Origin: Hordeum vulgare subsp. vulgare
Lineage: Eukaryota; Streptophyta; Magnoliopsida; Poales; Poaceae
DNA: 64,000 nucleotides
Assembly: GCF_904849725.1 (NCBI RefSeq)
Contig: NC_058518.1
Location: forward strand, 510,495,225-510,559,224
Direction of reading: 5' to 3'
Every line of letters begins with the position of its first letter. Position 1 is the first letter of the stretch. The position numbers and the translations under genes were made by a program. The notes under the pieces were generated by a model. The model made no database searches, was not told the DNA's origin, and saw only the letters and a list, made by a program, of their open reading frames with translations. Below, one piece after another: positions 58,274 through 64,000 of the stretch.

Positions 58274-60973
58274 TCACACACATTCGATGCTACCAATGTG
58301 CTGAAGAAACCCATTCCGATGTTCTTCCTCCAACTTTCTTGTGAACAATTCTGGCATTTTATCTGCAACCAAGTGCTGAAGCTTCGTTAGATATGTAAGA
58401 CCTTCTGGCACATATTCCAATTTTCCCAGGTCATGAAATTCTATGTCAGTCAAGTTCACCATGCTGCCATTATTTATCTCAACTGAGTTCAAGTTTTCTA
58501 GCTTCTCCAGGCGAAGTTGTCTGAGCTTCAGGAATGATCCACAACAGAACACCAATGACTCCCCATTATAGGCACAAGTAAGCTCAAGGTAAATCAGATT
58601 TGTCATTTCAGACAAGGCACTGACAGGATCTTGCACTAGACCAGATAACCGCATTGACAACCGCTTAAGGTTCTGAAAACGTCCAGATATAGGGAAAAGC
58701 GCACCATCCGCCAACTTGCCATCCAAGTAGAACTTCTCCAGATATTGGGGTGCTCTGAAGTTTTTTATAGAAAGAATCTCATCATCAGCATCACTTGCAA
58801 CAGCCAACCTAGTAAGAACAGTTAACTTTCCAACGGAACTCCAAAGATCTTTGTTCTGGCTTGCCAACACATTTGTAATGCTCAAGGTTTTAAGCTGCGT
58901 CAAGAAGCTGAGATTTTGTACAAGATTTTTGCTGGCTTTTACATCTCTGAGAGTCTGCAGAGACTTGAGACCACAAATATTACCTAAAATCGATGTGCCA
59001 TATAGGTCGCTACTCACAGACAAGTGACGGAGATTTATGAGCAGTTTTATTTCACGTGGCAACTTCCTTACAAATGTACGCCTGAGATGCAGTGTCTGCA
59101 GGTTCTTGAGCCTTGCCACTGACTTTGGTATCTTCTTCACTTTCGTACGTGACAAATCAAGGTAGTACAAATTGAATAAACCAACTATGGCATTTGGGAA
59201 ATTTTGAAGGAGGGAATATCTGAGGCACATGACCCTTAATAACCTGAAACTTGATGAAGCAGCACGAATCCATGGAACCGAGACATGTTTATCAAATAAT
59301 AAAAATGAGCGCAGCTGCTGCCAGGCTGCACCTGGTTGAAAGTCTTGGCCTCCAGCGTGCACAAACACACGGCGCTCGGTATCTCCAAGACTAGTGAGAA
59401 CTGGGTTATAACATATAAGACCAAACCTCTGTTTTTTTGATGATGTCCGAGTAATTTCTTTCACTATATTATGCACTTTAAACCTTCTTGGCCTTCCAAA
59501 TTCATTTCTTTCAACAACTTGAATCAGCGAGCGCTGAATAAGTTCCTTCAGATATTCCTCTGCCACTTCCTCCAGCGTTATCTCTGCACCTCGATCTTCC
59601 ACAAACCCTTCAGCTATCCACATTCTGATTATCCACTTCCGTCTAATTTCACAATCTTCTGGGAATAATCCACAGTACAGGAAACAATTCTTTAGATGGG
59701 TTGGAAGATCGTTTAAGCTTGAGCTGAGAACATTTGATACCCTGCTGAGCTCTGGATTATAAGTTAATTGCCAATTTAGCTGATTATAGAATGATTTCCA
59801 CTCCCGCTCCTCCATACCTCTATAAGAAAGGAGGCTCCCAATAGCTGCAATAGCAAGAGGCAAACCTTGGCACTTCTCCAAAATTTTCTTAGCACAACTG
59901 ATGAGACCATCCGGGCATGTTGCCTCTGGCAGCTTCATGAATGCTTTTTTGCTGAAGAGGTCCCATGATTCTTCTTCTGAGAGATTTCCAAGCCTAATAG
60001 TATGTTCCTCCTCGGCTAACGATGCGACAGCTTCATTTCTTGTAGTAATGATGACTATACTTCCGTGGCTATTCTTTGGAAATGCATTATCAAAGCATGA
60101 CCATGATTCTCTATCCCACAAGTCATCTAAAACAATAAGATACTTTCTATTCTGAAGGTAAGTTTGGATGGTCTTCACCATTCCTTCACAATCACTGTTG
60201 TCATGTTCATCTGATCCAATATCAAGCTTATCTATAATGTTTGTAAGAATATCTTCAACTTGACGATTTCGGGACGTTGAGATCCATGCATGACATAACG
60301 TGACATCTTGCTTCCTATAGATGCTTCTTGCAAGTGTAGATTTACCTGATCCACCCATTCCCTGGATCATGATAATAGCACGATCCGGACCTGCATCATT
60401 TAGGCAGCCTAACAACTTCTTCAAGTGATCTTTTTGCCCCACAATTGCATTATCATGATCATTTAAGTACGAAGAATCGGAAAAGTAGAACTTGCGGCTA
60501 ATACTATGGCTTGATGAGGTTTCATCATTGTCATATATCTTGATACCATACCTCTCTTTCATAGTTGTTAAGTTCTGAAGGCGACTCTTGACTTGTTTAA
60601 GCTGAGAAGCAACATTATACCAAATCATGACATTTTTTGACTGACGGAATGTTTTCCTCAGAAAACTTTCTGTGCCATCCATCTTCCCAAGGAGAAATGC
60701 ATATTCATCAATAATATCCTCAACTTCAAAGGCAACCTTCCTTATATGCTTCAACCAGCATTGGAAGATTTGATTGTTTGTCAAGTATGGATCTACTTGA
60801 TTTATAAACGCTTGCATTACATCGAATTCGATCTCAATTTCTTTCATGTTGTTTTCCACTTCAAGCAAAAAGATAGCTTCTTTCCCCAGTCGTGAGCCGA
60901 ATACTTTCAGTGTAGCTCCTCCCAGTGTAGATGCAAGTTTTTGAAGTAAAACTAGTATCACAGCTTCTGCCAT
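58274..60973 (-). CDS. CC-NBS-LRR disease resistance-type protein (RPM1-like)
   Basis: The single-exon frame encodes 899 residues, a normal length for a grass CC-NLR. The coiled-coil domain (1-160) has the EDVID-like motif EDIIDE (85-90). The NB-ARC domain has the P-loop GMGGSGKST (205-213), kinase-2 VLDDLW (281-286), the RNBS-B region IITTRNEA and GLPLA (370-374). The MHD position reads VHN (500-502), so the Asp is Asn. About a dozen leucine-rich repeats fill 560-880. Such proteins are intracellular immune receptors that recognise pathogen effectors and trigger cell death. I chose ATG 60973 (MAEAV, the family's usual start); the codons upstream have no ATG. An intact frame suggests an active gene. 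Confidence 0.93.
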   Translation of the reverse strand: MAEAVILVLLQKLASTLGGATLKVFGSRLGKEAIFLLEVENNMKEIEIEFDVMQAFINQVDPYLTNNQIFQCWLKHIRKVAFEVEDIIDEYAFLLGKMDGTESFLRKTFRQSKNVMIWYNVASQLKQVKSRLQNLTTMKERYGIKIYDNDETSSSHSISRKFYFSDSSYLNDHDNAIVGQKDHLKKLLGCLNDAGPDRAIIMIQGMGGSGKSTLARSIYRKQDVTLCHAWISTSRNRQVEDILTNIIDKLDIGSDEHDNSDCEGMVKTIQTYLQNRKYLIVLDDLWDRESWSCFDNAFPKNSHGSIVIITTRNEAVASLAEEEHTIRLGNLSEEESWDLFSKKAFMKLPEATCPDGLISCAKKILEKCQGLPLAIAAIGSLLSYRGMEEREWKSFYNQLNWQLTYNPELSRVSNVLSSSLNDLPTHLKNCFLYCGLFPEDCEIRRKWIIRMWIAEGFVEDRGAEITLEEVAEEYLKELIQRSLIQVVERNEFGRPRRFKVHNIVKEITRTSSKKQRFGLICYNPVLTSLGDTERRVFVHAGGQDFQPGAAWQQLRSFLLFDKHVSVPWIRAASSSFRLLRVMCLRYSLLQNFPNAIVGLFNLYYLDLSRTKVKKIPKSVARLKNLQTLHLRRTFVRKLPREIKLLINLRHLSVSSDLYGTSILGNICGLKSLQTLRDVKASKNLVQNLSFLTQLKTLSITNVLASQNKDLWSSVGKLTVLTRLAVASDADDEILSIKNFRAPQYLEKFYLDGKLADGALFPISGRFQNLKRLSMRLSGLVQDPVSALSEMTNLIYLELTCAYNGESLVFCCGSFLKLRQLRLEKLENLNSVEINNGSMVNLTDIEFHDLGKLEYVPEGLTYLTKLQHLVADKMPELFTRKLEEEHRNGFLQHIGSIECV

Positions 60974-61003
60974 TGTTCCCCTTCTCAACTAGAAGAAAGT
61001 TCC
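60974..61003 (-). promoter_or_regulatory. NLR 5' UTR segment with a likely intron acceptor
   Basis: On the minus strand CTAAATCTGCAG precedes a 30-base leader that ends at the ATG. A 5' UTR intron is common in this NLR class. A GC-rich minus-strand stretch at about 61940-62150 could be the first leader exon; this is inference. Confidence 0.35.
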
Positions 61004-61321
61004 CTGCAGATTTAGTAACACCGCGTTGCGAAATTAGAAAATTTTAGCACCCTTGTAATTAAGGAAACAAACAATTGCGGGCAAAAGCATAAGTTGGAGA
61101 GGAAAAATAATGTGCAAATTAACCCACACCAACATTAAACCAAAATATACTATAATTATTACTATCTCAGGACCAACCGATGGCCCAGATTAGTACTCAT
61201 CTGTCCATATTGCATTTAGCGCCATTTGGGAAGTGCAGTGATCGATTCAAAATTCTGGTTGAATCCAACTGCTTCACTTACATATTTTACCCCAAAATTC
61301 ATCGGCATACTGAACAGATTA

Positions 61322-61395
61322 TTTTTTCATCTATTTTAGAAGGAGGTTGTAACCTCAGCTTCCGCATCGGTCGATGCACCTTTTCAAAGAATAAT
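61322..61395. repeat. Diverged LINE-type tail fragment
   Basis: GAAGGAGGTTGTAACCTC, then GCATCGGTCGATGCAC, resembles the retroposon tail at 16213-16255 in the same orientation. No body of an element was recognised next to it. Confidence 0.4.
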
Positions 61396-61519
61396 ATATT
61401 TCCTTGCGTGCTGAAGAAACTTATTCGATGGTCACTGCTAAGTGCAGACCGCTTTTGGTCCCAAATCTTAGTTTTTAATTCTTTATATGAAGAAAATTAG
61501 TAAAAGGGCAACGCAAATA

Positions 61520-61620
61520 CTCCCTCCGTCCCAAAATAAGTGTCCCAGATTTAGTACTACTAACTTAGTATAAATTTTATACTAGAAGGAGTACATACAC
61601 TTACTTTGAAACAGAAGGAG
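61520..61620. mobile_element. Stowaway MITE upstream of the NLR
   Basis: The 101-bp unit has ends CTCCCTCCGTCCCAAAATAA and TTTGAAACAGAAGGAG with TA flanks. It lies about 550 bp upstream of the NLR start codon. Confidence 0.8.
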
Positions 61621-62590
61621 TACATAACAACAGTCCTAAAAGATATCAGCTAACAAAAAAAATCGTGTTGGGCAGTTAACAATCCTAATCCCTGACTTGG
61701 GGGTACAAAATTTGACGCAGGCAGCAGAGGATAATTCATCGTCCGACGAATAAAGTGCAAGGGTGCCACGGTGGGGAAAAAAGAAGCGACGCAGAACTTT
61801 CTTTTATTATACTGAACACATAAATAGGACGATGAAGTGTGAAAGAAAATAGGTCAGCTGGTAATCGGCTCTGATTAACTGCACAGCGTCCGATTAGAGC
61901 AGTAGCTGTTGCTAACCTGACGATTACTTGGTTCCATGACCCCTCCTAGCCGCTGAGCCCAAACCACCCACCAGATCGACCGGTCTGGGTGGCTTTGGCG
62001 CCGCCCCAACCCCGTGTTCGTCAGGCAACAAGATCAGGGGGAGAGACCAGGCAGGCGCTGCAGCTCGCTTCCATGCCTGCTTGATCGGAAGGGGAGATCA
62101 AGGAGAGCGAGGGGCGCTGAAGCAGCGCGGAAGAAGAGACTGGGGGAGAGGAGATGGATACACTGTTTCTGTATTATCTGTAACGAGTATCCTCTTTCCA
62201 TGATTCCACACGATCAGGTTTTGACTTTTTTGGCACAGACGCATGTGCCGCCTATGCAGCCACAAGGAGATCTTTTGTGCATGGAATTCAATGATGTATA
62301 TATCCATCTAATTCAAATGCTCCCTTCATCTGGGTTTATAAGATATGCACATTATTTTAGGTTGCTGATTTAGCTAGATAAATATATATTATATTGATAA
62401 AAAATATATATTTAGAAACAACATTCGCTTAAGAATCTAATAATATATAATGGCTTACATATAACGCATATTTAACTAGTCAAATCGATGATCTAGAACT
62501 ACACGTATCCCTATAATAAATGTTAAAACAGCTTGATTTTGTATAAATAAATGCCAAGTTTTAACATGTTCCCTCCTACTCTTTTTTTAC
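61621..62590. other. Upstream region of the NLR, no separate gene recognised
   Basis: A plus frame of 119 codons at 62014-62373 lacks a recognisable domain and overlaps the stretch proposed as an NLR leader exon. The rest is AT-rich. Confidence 0.45.
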
Positions 62591-63191
62591 ACGCAAGGTA
62601 AGGAGGTAAGAGTTAATACTCTTAGTTCGTGGTTTCCGGGACACATGTTAGGGGATGGCTTAGTTCGTGTTTTGGGGCCGATGGACGCCGCAGTGTCTCG
62701 GAATGGGTGTAGGCGCAACACACATGACGTCGATCTACCCAGGTTCAGGGTCCTCCGGTGAGGTAAAACCTCTAGCCATGTCTGTGTGACTATATGAGAA
62801 ACACAGTACAATGATGCTCCTCGAGCTGTTCGTGAGGAGGAAGATGATGCTCTTGCTACCTTGGTGGGGTTTGGTGTCTTTTTGTTTCTCTATCATGTGT
62901 GAATCTGACCAGCCTCTCCCTCTTTGGGGGCAAAGGCAAGGCTTTATAGTGCAGCCTGTAGTGTACAGGGGTAGGGGTAGGACAGGTGATGGGGCCTGGC
63001 CGCCCGCCTCTTCGGCTAGCTGCGGGGCCCGTCGAATGTCGGGTCTTCTCCGTCACAGGGTCCGCCGGTCCTGTGTCCCGATGGCAAACGCGCCGGCTCG
63101 TCATGGAGCAGGTAGGGGTGAGCGAGGCTATAGTGTCGTCTCGCCCGGTCAGCCTCGGCGGTCACCGGGGTCCTGTAGCCTCGCTGCCCCC
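62591..63191. other. Unassigned, repeat-like sequence
   Basis: The phrases GTTCAGGGTCCTCCGGTGAG and ACAGGGGTAGGGGTAGG look like fragments of a Triticeae repeat, but I cannot place it. No gene is supported. Confidence 0.35.
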
Positions 63192-64000
63192 TGATACGTT
63201 CATTTTGCATCATGTTTTCATGTTGATATTTATCGCTTCTTGGGCTGTTATTTTTTTTTGACCGGCTACTGTAGGGAAAACCCCCCATAGCCTTTTTTCT
63301 TTTATTCCCATATATAAGAGCTAGGCTGTTATTTCACTTCACGGTATAATTCTTATGCCTTTTCTCTCTTATTTTGTAAGGTTTACATGAAGAGGGAGAA
63401 TGCCGGCAGCTGGAATTCTGGCCTGAAAGTGGAGCAAAGTTGAGATACCTATTCTGCGCAACTCCAAACGTCGTAAAAATCAACGAGGATTTTTTTTCCG
63501 GATTTATAAAAAATACTAGGCCGAAGAAGCGCCAGAGGGGCGTCAACAGGTGGCCACAAGCCTGCACGGCGCGACCACCCCCCTGGCCGTGCCATGAAGG
63601 CTTGTGGGCAGCCTGCTGGCCTACTGGCCCCCCTCTTCTGCTATATGAAGGGTTTCGTCCAGGAAAAAAATCACGGAGGAGCTTTTTCGTGGATTCGCCG
63701 CCGCCACGAGGCGGAACTTGAGCAAAACCAATCTAGAGCTCTGGCAGGACGATCCTGCCGGGGAAACTTCCCTCTCGGAGGGGGAAATTGTCGCCATCGT
63801 CATCACCAACACTCCTCTCATCGGAGGGGACTCGTCACCATCAACATCTTCATCAGCACCATCTCATCTCCAAACCCTAGTTCATCACTTGTAACCAATC
63901 TCCGTCTCGCGACTCCGATTGGTACTTGTAAGGTTGCTAGTAGTGTTGATTACTCTTTGTAGTTGATGCTAGTTGGATTATTTGGTGGAAGAGTTTATGT
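63192..64000 (+). repeat. Partial LTR of a gypsy-like element, running off the right edge
   Basis: It begins TGATACGTTCATTTTGCATC and follows the general plan of the LTR at 34376-41188 read on its sense strand: GGCCACAAGCC-type words, CTGCTATATGAAGGGTTTCG as a promoter-like region, then a CCAAACCCTAG leader. Its other end and the rest of the element lie outside the window. Confidence 0.6.

Noticed and set aside
60974..60988. Five extra N-terminal codons for the NLR
   Set aside because: They would need a non-ATG start; the ATG at 60973 gives the usual family N-terminus.
62014..62373. 119-codon plus-strand frame upstream of the NLR
   Set aside because: No domain is recognised and the GC-rich part is better explained as a possible NLR leader on the other strand.

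Overview
This window looks like nuclear DNA from a Triticeae grass (wheat, barley, Aegilops or rye type). The signs are Angela/BARE-like Ty1-copia LTRs, many small Stowaway MITEs with CTCCCTCCGT termini, a Caspar-like CACTA end, LINE remnants and widely spaced genes with GT-AG introns. No bacterial, organellar or rRNA sequence was seen. Coordinates were read by eye and may be off by one or two bases where no reading frame anchors them.

Layout. 1-4.7 kb: an intact-looking seven-exon hAT-transposase-derived gene (BED finger, DUF659, hAT dimerisation) on the minus strand, running off the left edge. 4.9-9.8 kb: a decayed Ty1-copia element on the minus strand. 10.8-11.3 kb: a small secreted cysteine-rich peptide gene of the ESF1/MEG type. 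11.8-14.7 kb: a LINE 3' remnant, a frameshifted WRN-like 3'-5' exonuclease pseudogene and a CACTA end. 16.2-23.0 kb: a polyadenylated retroposon with a 15-bp target duplication, split by a 5.37-kb LTR-like unit that carries two tRNA-like Pol III promoter motifs. 23.2-23.5 kb: four 81-bp tandem repeats. 25.8-26.6 kb: a LINE reverse transcriptase remnant. 27.0-29.2 kb: a two-exon receptor-like pseudokinase. 29.7-31.6 kb: a decayed Harbinger element.

32.0-56.0 kb is one nest. An old copia element (target duplication AGACC) received a non-autonomous gypsy-like element (34.4-41.2 kb) and a young, nearly intact copia element (43.8-52.7 kb, perfect target duplication ACCAT). 56.1-57.6 kb is a second polyadenylated retroposon. 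58.3-61.0 kb is a full-length CC-NBS-LRR resistance-type gene. From 63.2 kb the window enters another LTR.

The likely host genes are the hAT-derived gene, the ESF1/MEG-like peptide, the receptor-like pseudokinase and the NLR. The last two belong to families used in perception and immunity. They share no operon-like organisation. The rest is mainly transposable-element sequence whose nesting gives a relative insertion order.
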